The notes below the pieces were generated by a model. It was not told where the DNA came from. It was given only the letters and a program-made list of their open reading frames with translations, and made no database searches. From assembly GCF_023343835.1 (NCBI RefSeq), contig NC_064437.1, positions 1,188,001-1,252,000 on the forward strand: 64,000 nt of DNA, written 5' to 3'. Made by a program: the position numbers and the translations under genes. Positions 34,670-60,970 of this stretch are shown one piece after another (position 1 is the stretch's first letter; each line of letters opens with the position of its first letter). This stretch comes from Lagopus muta. Taxonomy: Eukaryota; Chordata; Aves; Galliformes; Phasianidae.

Positions 34670-36114
34670 CGGCCGCCTCTCCTTTCCCCGCGCGGTGCTG
34701 CCCCGCGTGGCCGCGCAGCGTGCGCGGGGTCAATGATTGATGCGGGCGCTGAGTCACGGCGCGGGGACGGGAGAACTTCGCTCCCGGGTGGGAGGGAGCG
34801 GCCCCGGGCAATGCTCGCGGCCACGTGCGTGGGGGCCACGCGCTCCTTCGCGGTAAGCCACGAGCGGGGGGCTTCCTCGGGGACGGGTCCTGGTGCGCTC
34901 CGTGGGGCTGAATTGCGGGGACGGCGGCCGAAGGGCGCGCCGCTTCGTGGGCGGCTCCCGGCGCCCCGGCCAGGGGACGCGGCCCAGCCCCGGGCATCGG
35001 CGAGGCCTCAGGTGGGCGGCAGATGGTGCGGCCCGGCACAACAGGTGGGCGCATTGTGCGCGGGTCCCAATTAACTTCGCCTCATTAGCAGCCGGAATCG
35101 CAGCCCCAGTGTAGGGATGGGATTACAGTTGGAGCCGGGGCCGCTCTGAGCTCCAATCATCTGGGCGTGCCTGCGAGCAGCAGGGCTGCCTTACTGACTG
35201 CGCCCTGGTAGCAGCCCCTCTCGCTCCTCGCTGGCAGCTTTAGGGCTTTATTTGTTGGGGCTTCGGGGCTCTTTCCCCATTTCCCACCCAGGAGCAGTTT
35301 GCCCTCACACAGAGCAGCAGTGCCTGCCGAGGGCGTGCAGCGCTGTGCAGAGCTGCAGGACGGAGTGCTGTCTGCGTGCAGAGCCGCACTGGCTGCTGTG
35401 CTGGGACACGGTGCAGCTGGGAGCTCCTGCGTGGGACGTGCAAGATGTGCCCATGTTGGCCCCACTGGGGCTGTTGGGACGAAGCCATTTTCAATCAGAA
35501 AATATTAATTGCTGAATTATTTTTGAATGCATTGTTAACGTCCTTGCTGCCAACGTTTGTGGGGCTGATGCCCCAATGATGCCAAATACCAGGGTGAGGA
35601 AATCAGGCTCGTTTGCTGCCAGTTCCTCATTGCTCACCCCCACATTCACATTCCAGTTCCAGCCTCCTCCTGCCCGGGTCCCACACCCCATGTGCCCCCT
35701 GCAGCCCTGTCCCCAGCGAGCCTCGCTGCCCTCCTCATCCGCCCGGCTGCAGAGGCAGTGGTTGCTCCCTGCGAAGCAAACAGCAACTCACACACTGCAG
35801 GCAGCCCCTTCATTTTCCTGCTGCAGCTCCCTGCAGGGATCAGCAAGTATGAGAAGGATTCCCCTATGCCTCCCCTGCTCCAAGATGAGCACGCAGCTCC
35901 CAGCATCCCTCGCCCCCACCCGGTGCTGGCAGCATGGCCCCAGGCTCAGCCCCGGTCCTAAGGGAAATGAGAGGGAACAGAACAAGCAGAAGAATGCAGC
36001 AGTGCGAGCTGCGTCCTGCCTGCCTCAGCCGGCAAAAATGTCCTGGGGGGCCCCCGGAGAGTCCTGGGGGTGTGAGCATCCACAGAGCTGCGCAGGCTGA
36101 ATCCTGGCACTCTG

Positions 36115-36176
36115 AATCCCTTGTCACCTTCTTTCCTTTCTTTTCAATCCCTTGTCACCTCCTTTCCTTTCTTTTC
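36115..36176. repeat. 31-bp tandem duplication
   Basis: Two copies of a 31-bp unit starting aatcccttgtcacc and ending tttcctttcttttc, differing at one base. Pyrimidine-rich second half. Confidence 0.9.
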
Positions 36177-36374
36177 AGGCTGTCATGCTTTGCCCAGGAA
36201 GCACCCGGGTCAGGCCGTGGGCTCTGATTTTCAATGTGCCAGTTGCACATTGGGTCTGTCCCAGCTGGGTGATGGGACAGCGGTACACCTGGGAGCTGCT
36301 GCCCGTGTGGAGATGTTTAGAGAGATACCTTTATACATATATAACATAAATTATATATACATCGAATATTTACA

Positions 36375-36445
36375 CAGTCATAGAATTATAGCATGGCTTG
36401 GGTTGGAGTGGACCTTAAAGATAATCCAGTTTCAACTGCCAGTAA
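36375..36445 (-). mobile_element. CR1 LINE 3'-end fragment, antisense
   Basis: 'tcatagaattatagcatggc', 'ttgggttggagtggacctta' and 'agataatccagtttcaactg' form a reverse-complement CR1 3' tail. Confidence 0.85.
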
Positions 36446-38770
36446 TTATATACGGTGTATAACATTATGTTGTGAAGAAGAGGGAATACAAAAGAATGTA
36501 AATACATCGATCATACCAAATCCAGCTTCTCATTCTATGCATTATTTCTGATTCTCAGAGCAGCCAGAGGAAGGCATGGGATGCTGTGCACAGTCATGTC
36601 AGATTGCAGCAATGGGCCAGGGCTGTGCTGCACTGCTCGGGACAGGGCTGGGGAGAACAGGAGCAGGGGATGAGACAGGAACATGGACAGGGGAGAACAG
36701 CAGCACAAGAAAACCGCGGGAGCTGAACGTGCACCAAGAGCCGCAGGCTTTGCTTGTGCCGCACCGGTCAGGCAGCCCATGCTGCTCATTAGCAGAGAGC
36801 CGGGGCAGCTCCTCTGCCTGTAATCACCCTAATGAGCAGTTGCCATGCTGTCTGCAGCAGAGTGATGCCGTGACCTGCTTTCAGGCCGTTTGATCTCGCC
36901 TGCCCGCGTTCCCCTGCCGGCTGCTGCTGCCTGCGCACCCCAGCACACGTGGTCTGAGCACGCCTGCTGCCAGCACGTTCAGCACGCCGAGGTCTTCTGT
37001 AGCCCCAGCATCATCCAGGGACACAGCACCACCATGCTGCTCCATCCCTGGCTGCAGGGTCGGCCTTGGAACGTGGGTCTGACAGTGGGGAAAATGTGCA
37101 AAGCACCCCAAAAGTCTCAGGGAGCAACACCAAGCCAGAGAGCTGATCCAGCTGAAAAGCCATGGCATGGGCCACAAAAATGAATGAATTAATTAAAACG
37201 AGATGTGTTTGCTCTTTTGCAGCCAGCTGGGCCACAGATACATCTCCACAGGGTGTGGTGGCACAGAGCAGCACTGCTGGCAGCACTGCATGCACTTCAC
37301 TCATCCCAGCCTTTGCAGTGCTGCTGTTGTGCCCGCTCCCCCAGTCCTTCTGGGGGGAAAATGCTTTATTTCTTCTCTTTTCCTCTTTCCAGCAGAGCCC
37401 ACTGAGAGCAGATGGATGCTGCAGAGGGGTTTGGTAAGGGCAGAGCTCAGGACCAACCGTCTGCTTCCCGAGGCTCTGGCGCTGCCTCTGTCAGCTGGAA
37501 ATACCTGCTGTCCCACTGCTGGGAAGGAGCAGCACTCACCTTGCAAGTTGCTTGGGATTCAGGGGAAGAAGAAACAGGCAGGGCTCAATTAGCCTGAGTT
37601 AACTCAAGTTCTGTGGCTGCACGCTTTGCTTCACTTTTCTGTTGCACATCTCCTTGTGCAGAGCAGTGCTGTGCTTTTTTGCTTTCCAATGCATGTACCT
37701 TCTGAGGAAGCAGTGCTGTTGCTCACGTGTTTACAGCCCTCCTGTTAACGGCACTGCAGGGTTTCCCGCTCTGGAAAACCCACGCTGAAATAAGCAGGGT
37801 AAGCAGGAGTCCTGCAGGACGTCTGCCCACTGCTGCTGCCCCACTGCCAGCACTGCTCAGCTCCAGAACTGCTTCCCCTCAGGAGCCCACACACCAGGAA
37901 TGCTCAGTGCAAAGAGCTCAGCACAAAGCACGCTGTGTTCTGGCTGCTGCTGCTGCTGCATTCCCTGCATCTAATTGCAGCCCTGAGCACCATGCTCTGA
38001 GTGCTATCTCCAGGCAGCACATTGGGAATCCACTGAGAACAGCTGCCAGAAAGCTGAGCAGAAAGTTGCTGAAGCTGCTTTGCAGTGTGCCATGACAAGG
38101 TGGAGCTTCTCTCGCTGCTCCAAAGCCATGGCTGTACTTGATTCAGAAGCAAATGTCGCGTTCCATGTGCAAGAAGTCAGTGTGCTCTCAAAGAGCACCT
38201 GAGCAGCTGCCTCCCGGTGGGTCTGCTGCATGCTCTGGCAGCGAGGTGGCACACACATCGGGAGAGAACCAGCACCGTGTGCTTCTTTAGTTAGAAATTA
38301 GGAAAAATACACCTGAGGAGCAGAGTGAGGACCTAAACCAACACCTCAAGCCTGCTATGTTTCCTCTTCTTGCTTAGTAAGCTGACAGCTGCTGGCAGCG
38401 CTCAGAAATCGCAGAGCTGTGTGTTGCAGGCATGCAGAGAGCAGCCATTTCAGCCCCATGGAGCAACAGCAAAAAGCTCCCAGCTGCTGGGGGTGATGCA
38501 CAGCTGAGGAAGGGCTGCAGAGCAGAGCCGCCCTGCACACGTGTGCTCCTATGTGGGAGATCCATCGCTTCGAGGGAGGCTTCCCAGAGGTCTCTGCAAA
38601 GCACTGCTGCTGTGGAGCACTGCACGCAGCCCGGTGCTGTGTGGGTTCCACGAGCCGTACATGCTCAGGAACTGGAAATAAATGACTTAAAATGATTTTC
38701 TGAAGCAATTGTTGAATCGTGGTCTAAGCGCTCAGGCTTAGGGCGAACATCAGAAATATCCTCACAATTA

Positions 38771-38788
38771 CTGCTGTAATTACAGCAG
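38771..38788. repeat. 18-bp perfect palindrome
   Basis: CTGCTGTAATTACAGCAG equals its own reverse complement. The core TAATTA is a homeodomain-type motif. Confidence 0.95.
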
Positions 38789-39379
38789 CATGTGCCAGGA
38801 GGGTCTGACGCGTATTTAGTGATATTACAGGAAGAAATGTCAAATACGCTCCAGTGAAGTACGTTTTAATTCTCAGCACATTTATCATTTCCACTGGCTA
38901 TCAGCAGGGCTAATGAGTACTGCAAATATTTGTGGCCCACTCGATATTGTCTTCTAAGGGTGTGTATGTGGTAATTATTTGAGTACGAGCCGTAATGGAA
39001 GTATTCCAGCTAGGAAGTATTCCGCCTTAGAGCTCGAGGTAACGGTGACTTCCACGGCACATCTCAGCCCCGCACGGCAGCGCTGAGGGGATCGCGGCGG
39101 GATCACGGCTCCACTTGGGCGCGCTGCTCTGAAGCGCCGTGTAGCCGAACACAAGCTGTCGCAGCCAGCTCGATTGATTCCTTAACTCGGGTTTGTGGCT
39201 TGGGGCATTTTATGGGCACAGTGTTTCAGAGCGCCTGTGCGTTTACTCGTGTGGAGGTGGGTTTGTTTTCGCGCGCACTGCTCGCTGCGCTCCCGCCCAG
39301 CCCGGAGCCGCGCCGCCCGCCCACGCCGCAGCCATGGCGGCACCCGCCCGCCCGCGGCCCCACACAATGGCGGTGCGGA

Positions 39380-39397
39380 GCATGCCGGGAGTTGTAG
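39380..39397 (-). promoter_or_regulatory. SERBP1: ZNF143/STAF site in the SERBP1 promoter
   Basis: The minus strand reads CTACAACTCCCGGCATGC, a near-perfect match to the long ZNF143/STAF consensus (ACTACAAYTCCCRGCATGC), about 200 bp upstream of the ATG. Confidence 0.85.
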
Positions 39398-39487
39398 GTC
39401 GCCGCCCGAGCGCGCGGCGTTGGGCACGGGCCGCCTCCAAGTCCCGGCGCGCCTCGCGCGGGGTGAGGTGCCCGGATGTGCCCGGCG

Positions 39488-39526
39488 CCGGAAGAGAAGC
39501 GGGTCTCTTTGCGGCCGGCCATCTTG
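39488..39526 (+). promoter_or_regulatory. SERBP1: SERBP1 core promoter: ETS, oligopyrimidine and YY1 motifs
   Basis: CCGGAAG (39488-39494, ETS/GABP type), tctcttt (39504-39510, possible oligopyrimidine start region) and GCCATCTTG (39518-39526, YY1) follow each other within 40 bp. This is the order seen in many ribosomal-protein-type promoters. Transcription probably starts near 39505, leaving about a 90-base 5' UTR; this is inference. Confidence 0.65.
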
Positions 39527-39595
39527 TGCGGCAGCGAGCAGGGCGCGGGGGGGCCCGGCAGCATCGGAGCAGGATCCCGCCGACGGGGGCCCATC

Positions 39596-55153
<15,558 letters not shown>

Positions 55154-55234
55154 ACTGGATGTCATAAGCCAACCCTGCCCTCGTCGGGCCTTCCTCTCCG
55201 AGGCTTGCATGCTTAAGGATCCTAAACAACTAAG

Positions 55235-55240
<6 letters not shown>

Positions 55241-55273
<33 letters not shown>
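55241..55273 (+). repeat. SERBP1: A33 tract in the SERBP1 3' UTR
   Basis: Thirty-three uninterrupted A bases. The flanks (cctaaacaactaagaaattt and gaggagactgtcattcatac) are ordinary UTR sequence, so this is an encoded tract and not the tail of a retrocopy. Confidence 0.95.
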
Positions 55274-55278
<5 letters not shown>

Positions 55279-57366
55279 GACTGTCATTCATACCATTCAC
55301 ACCTAAAGACTGAATTTTATCTGTTTCGAAAATGAACTTCTCTCGCTACACAGAAGCAACAATATGGTAGTCAGTTTTGTATTTAGAGATGTAATGGTAG
55401 CAGGGATGTTTTCATAATTTTTTCAGAGATTATGCATTCTTCATGGATACTTTTTTGTATTGCTGCTTGAAAATATGCGTTTCCAAACTTGAAATATAGG
55501 TGTGAACAGTGTGTACCAGTTAAAAGCTTTCACTTCATTTGTGGTTTTTTTTTTTTAATTCAGGATTTTAGAGATTTTCCCCCAACTGCGAGCTGGATTT
55601 GAATCCTTGCACACTACTTGTGTTCCCTTAGCTCCTGCTTAGCAGGTTTTTATCGGCCCGTGCTCTTCTGGGATATGTGGCATTTTAATTTGGCAGACTG
55701 AGCGCTGTCTGAAATACTAACTCCTGGAGTTACTTTGGTTTTAATGCTTAATTTCAAACTTGGAAAAACAGTCATTTTTCATCTGCTTGGTAGTTCGTTT
55801 ACACAAAAGCTTTATGCAGAATTGTTACCAGATACTTGAAAAATACTCAAAGCACATTGGGTTCTGGTTCCGTAGCCGTGTATCCAGCAGCGATACGTGG
55901 ATCTTTGGTCTGAACAGGTTTTAAAATTAGTGTGACACTTTTCATTCACCCTTCTTACCTTTTTCTTCCCTCCTTCAACAGAACAAGAAGCTTTGTTGGC
56001 AAAAAGGAAGAAAGAAAACAAAAAAAAAGCTTTTAAATCACCTCTGTTTCTCCCATGGGAGGGTGCCCTGTAGCTGAGCCACCTCTCCTCCTGTGCAGAG
56101 CTGGGGGGGAGGTGGCAGCTGCAGCTCTGGTGCTCCTCCAGGGCTGTGGCACAGTGCCCCAGGACAGCGGGATCCCATGTGCTCACAGCACGCACCCACA
56201 GCCCTGCTGAAGAGGCAGCAGGAGGAACGGGGCACTGCAGTCTGTGTGTGATGCAGAAAGGTGCAGAGCAGAACCGCAGCGCTTCACCTTTAGTCTAAAC
56301 CTTGTTCTGCATCTGCGTGCTGCTTGAGGTTGGACTGCTGGTTGACAAATGAATGTTTTCCAGAGAGCGATTGTAAGAAATCCTTCGTACCCCTGTAGTC
56401 ACTTGTAGGTTTAATTTAACCCCTGCCAGTGGGGACCTCACCACTTCAGTACCCAAAAGCAGTTCAGAGAATGACGAATAAGGAGGGTTTCGTAGGGTTT
56501 TTATCTGCAGCATTTAGTAGGAGACTAGAAGCAGGATTCTCATTTTATTTAATGTTTTACACTTTGGACAGCTTAAAACATTTGTAGTTTCTTAACTAGG
56601 TAGATAGAAAACAAATGGTAATGCCCTATTTTTTTAAAAGCTGTACAGGACAGGCAGAAAGAATGGGAGACCTTTGACTATGTAACCCCAAACTCCTTAA
56701 CCGTGGCGTTGGCTGGCTTGATTTCCCTGAACTATTTTCTACAGATGTGTTTGTTGTGAACCACTGTTAATACCATCAGATCAGACTTGCTAGTGTTCTC
56801 ACCTGCCACTTGGAAGCACCGGGCTGGGAGGAGGAGGCGAGTTTTCAGCTGGTGGATGGCGATGGCTCTTGGTTCGTTTCCCCCGACTGAGCGGGCAGGC
56901 AGGTGCTCGGTGCAGGGGCTGCAATCCTTCCAGCACTGTTTCTCTTCTGTCTCCCGCTGTGAGTTGGTAGAATGTGCTGCAGTTTCAGTTTTGGGACGCC
57001 TTGAGTAATACAACTAATTGCCTTGACGTGCAGAAACGCTTACAGAAAAGCTTTCTCTGTAACATAAGCCTTCCCCATCTCCAGACTGTGTATCTGCTGT
57101 TTCAGTTGTCACTCTGCTTTTTTCCAGATGCCTTCTGGGCTGTCCAGTTGGTCATTTGGGGCCAGGCTGGCCGGAAGCTTTCCCTTCTGCTTTAGAGAAT
57201 AGAGCAGCTCCTGGAACAGCACGTCACGTGCGGTGCTTGAGACAGCTTGTACTTAACATTGGTCTGTCTGCTGTTCTGATAGATGTAAATTTGCCTCTTT
57301 CAGTCCATTCGTGTCAAGAACTAAAACTGTGAACATATATCTTTAATATTGGTGGGTGTTAACTGA

Positions 57367-57372
57367 AATAAA
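57367..57372 (+). terminator. SERBP1: SERBP1 poly(A) signal AATAAA
   Basis: Canonical hexamer in aactgaaataaaggtttatt, with T-rich DNA downstream. The AT-rich UTR character fades after it. Confidence 0.75.
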
Positions 57373-57399
57373 GGTTTATTTTCATGCTCTTTTAAAAAT

Positions 57400-60300
57400 G
57401 TCATGAGAACCCGTGGAGATGAAACCACTGAGATTAGTGTCTCATCTAGGTTCTGCCCCAGGTGGTCCAGATCTTCCTATGGTGATGGTGCCACTTCCAT
57501 TGCTGGGATCAGACTTTGCTTTGGGAAAACATCTCCCTCTGAGTTGAGCAGCTCATTTCTGATGAGTGAGTTTGCTCTGTAGTGACTAATATCTGACTTC
57601 TATCCTCTTGCTTGCCACTTTTGCTGTCACACCAAATGCAGAGGACTAAACCTGTTGAAATCTGAGCAGTTTCTCAACAGGTGGCCAGCAGAAAAAGCTG
57701 GAGAGGGAGAAAAGCACGTGGTGCAAATTGGCTTGTGAATGTAACGATGGCGAGGTTTGAGCATGAAAGTTCATCTTATGGATCGATGCTGGGAGGAAGG
57801 GAGACTGATCAATAAATGCAAGTGTTAGCTGTGTGGGAACGGGCAATTTTGGAGGAAAATGAAACATCAGAATGTGTGAATATATGGTGGTGCCTGCAGT
57901 GGGAAGAGCTGAGACCACTCTTAACTGTAACGGTTTTGCCCATTGAGATTGGTTTGCGTAGCTTCACCTCTTGTTTTAATAAATGCAGGACGTATGCCTG
58001 AAGCTGACACTTGCAGCATTTGCTAACCTGCTTCTTTTCTACTGTCCTCGTGAGGACCTTGTTGCCTTTGTTTTGTAAGCCCATGCTCTGCTCTGCTAGG
58101 CCTTCCATACACTCAAGCTGGGGCTGAGTGCCCTAGGACATTCGGCGTATCGCGTTTGGGGCTGCAAAAGCCCATTGTGCTGCTTTGCTGGGGAGCTTGA
58201 AGCTGATGGGGAAAGCTGATGGTGTGTGGCCTCACCTGAGGAGGCTGCAGGGGGGGGCAGCTCAGGTTCAGTCCCTGCTGCTGGTAGATGCTCGTCTCCA
58301 ACTGGACCAGGTCTTCCCAGGGAGCCCCATGTCGAGTTATCTGCTTTAAGAAGGAAGAAAATGAATCCTGGTGTTCAGTTTGTGATTGATAAATGTGAGA
58401 ATCAGCTGGCTGTGTCTGAGGGTGCAGATGAGGTGAGTGATAAAATAGCGGGTTTTAAAAACAGCTTCTTTTGGTTCTGGTTATCTGTTGTGCTTTTGTG
58501 CAACTGTCTGGAGATAGCAGTCTGCTGTGATGGGCACCCGAGTGTGTTTGCAAGGGTTGCTGCCGATGGAGTATGGAGAGCGTGGCAGTGCTGCTCTGGT
58601 GCTGAGGTGTGACCCAAGGACTAGCAGTGTGCTCCTGGCTGGCACACAGGCAGCCTTCCCAGGTGGGAGATATGTGGGCACCAGGCTGGGGACCAGGACT
58701 TGGAACGAGCTGCCAGACCCCAGAAGTGTAACTCTGCATGCTTCCCAGGTGAGCAGCATTGTGCAGAGCTGGGCAGCTGTGCTTTGTTGCCTTGGTGGAG
58801 GCCTTTCTGCGTGTGGTTTCCTTGCCCACCTTGCTTGTTACCTTCACAGGTGAAATACCTGATAGCAAAGAACGAGGAGGATGTGGAGCACCACAGCTGT
58901 TCTCCCTTTCTGCTAAGCTGTTGCTGATAAAGCTGCCTCCTGCTCAGTGGTGGTACAGTTGGTACCTGCAGTGTCTGCTCTGATGGCTGTTGGGCTATAG
59001 CCCTGTGAGCTGGTGATGCTGGGCACGCTGCAGGAGTGGAGCTGGGCAGTGCTGGTGCTCAGCTATGGACAGATAGGCGTGAGATGAGGCTGCTCCGTTC
59101 TGCGGGCAGGAGTTCAGCATAACAGTGTGAGAAGGGATCTGTCGATCCTGCTGAGCAGGCTGCTTGGTCTTGGCTCTGAGCCACAGCACTGAGTTAGAGG
59201 TGAGGAAATAGATTCCTGCTGTCTTGCATGGAGAGCAAGTAGAAGCATTGCTTCTATGAAAAAGCAGCGGCTGAAGGTCTGGCTCGGTGATGAGGGTGTG
59301 TGATACAGGCTGCAGCCTGCTGGGGGGTGGCAGCAGTGCAGGGCTGGATGGAACAGCCATTGCTGCCTGCGTGCAGCCGTTTTGTTTAGTGATGGATGGC
59401 AGTGCACGTTTGCTGGTTTGGGATGAAGATGCCAAGTGGAGGCAGCTGATCTGCAGATTGCTTCTGGGCCGCTGCTGAAAGCCGTTTTTCCTATGGAAAT
59501 GCATCTTCCCTCTGCTGTGCTGTGTGAGTGTGGCTGTGAGCAGCTGAGCCCAGAGCTCCTGGCCAGCAGGGAGGCAGCAGTGAGCTATGAGCAAGTACCA
59601 AAGAGGAAACGCCATTCTGAAATACAGCTCAGAGCTGACCCTCTGGTAATTCTGTGACGTGGGCTGCACTGCAGGAGCTGCTGTGAAGCTTCCTTGTATC
59701 TGATTTGCAAATCTGCACATCAACAAATCCTGTTCTGGCACCCCTATGGAAATTGTGGGAGCGCTTTGTGTTGGTGCTGCGGTGGGGCAGACTTGGGGGG
59801 CTGTCCTGACAGAGATGTGTGCGTGCTGCTCCTGGACAAGAGGCCTGGCTGTGAGCATCTGTTGCTACCTCTGGAAATCACTTTTTCAATGCACAACCCC
59901 TGCCATGAGCGTGGTGAGCCCGTGTCATATGGTTGGACAGCAAAGGTAAGTATTCCCATCCACAGAGGACTGCTGAGGTCGTTGATGGGAAGAATGGCCC
60001 ATAGTGAGAGCAATCCCTTGCCATGTCTGCAAAGGGGCTTGGCTGCATCCTGCTGCAGGTGAGCACAGTGCTGGGTGCCGGAGCAGTGCTGAGAGGCAGC
60101 AGCACATGCTGAGCACAGGCAGACAGGCGAACACTGCCAGGAGCACTTCAGAATCTGTCTCAGTGCTATAGAGGAGCCCTGAAGCAGCACAAGGTGCTGG
60201 AGGGCAGCATGCTGGTGCTCATGCAGCTTGTCCTGTTGCTAGTACCTGCGGTGTTACTTCTTGGGCTCTCCCAAGCACTTTGCTTTGGGAAGCTCCGTGA

Positions 60301-60970
60301 GCAGGAATTTTGTTCAGCGTTTCCTTACTCCTCAGTTTCTTACCATCAAGCCACTTTCCAGGGCAGCACTGCGATGCAGTGCTTGTTCTCTGGCACAATG
60401 CAGGTGCTGGGCACATGCACTGCCTTTTTGTGGGTGCCCTGCTGCAGAGCTACTGCTGCAGTACACAGGCAGAGAACGCCATAACGTAGTGGTGTTAATA
60501 AGCCTTTGTGTTTTGGCACCAAGCTAGAAGGCAGTGCGTTCAGGTGTTAAAAAATCACAGCGGTGTCGTGCCGAATGTTTGGATTTGGATCACAGGAGTT
60601 TGTGGACCCCCTGTAGAAAACAGCAAGTAGAGATCTCCCTAATGCTTCGGTTTACTTTTTTATTTCAAGTGAAATGCAGTGGGAAAGGATGTGGTCTCGA
60701 AGCAGCAGCCTCGAGATGCAGGTATGTTTGTGTTGCAGTTTAGAAAGGTGATGCTTGCAGCTAAGGGTCACCTCATGGCTCTTTTAGTACAGGTGCACTG
60801 AGTGTCATGCAAGGCTTTTGTCCTGAGTCTATGCCACTGCTTAACAGCTTGTTCAGCCAGCCAGCTGTGGGTGGGAGCAGCCACCTGAATCCTCATGGGA
60901 GGAGGCAAAGCGTTCTGCTCCAGATGAGCTCAAATCTGGATGACCCTCTCCAGCCACAAACCTCCAGCTT
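57400..60970. other. Gap between the convergent SERBP1 and IL12RB2 3' ends
   Basis: About 3.5 kb with no recognised gene. Holds an exon-like pair on the plus strand (58321-58432 and from 58850), a 287-codon minus-strand frame (58995-59858) without known motifs, and a perfect-looking donor (gcaaag|gtaagt) at 59945/59946. Distal alternative 3' ends of either neighbour could reach into it. Confidence 0.6.

Larger units (their letters stand above)
34060..35060. promoter_or_regulatory. GADD45A: CpG island of GADD45A
   Basis: Dense CpG and G+C covering exons 1-2 and about 700 bp upstream. Contains the octamer/CCAAT module, the GT-box array, an AP-1/antioxidant-type element (GCTGAGTCAC, 34748-34757) and an E-box (CACGTG, about 34822). 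Confidence 0.8.
35060..39050. other. Intergenic region between GADD45A and SERBP1
   Basis: About 4 kb with no recognisable gene. Holds a 31-bp tandem duplication (36115-36176), an AT-rich stretch (36320-36370), a CR1 fragment (36375-36445) and an AT-rich block at 38700-39025 with an 18-bp palindrome and a duplicated 11-bp motif. Open frames are short and unremarkable. Confidence 0.7.
55154..57390 (+). other. SERBP1: SERBP1 3' UTR
   Basis: About 2.2 kb of AT-rich sequence, a typical long 3' UTR. Contains a pure A33 tract 88 bases after the stop and ends near AATAAA at 57367-57372, which is followed by T-rich sequence. Further AATAAA hexamers at 57811-57816 and 57978-57983 could give longer forms. 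Confidence 0.8.
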
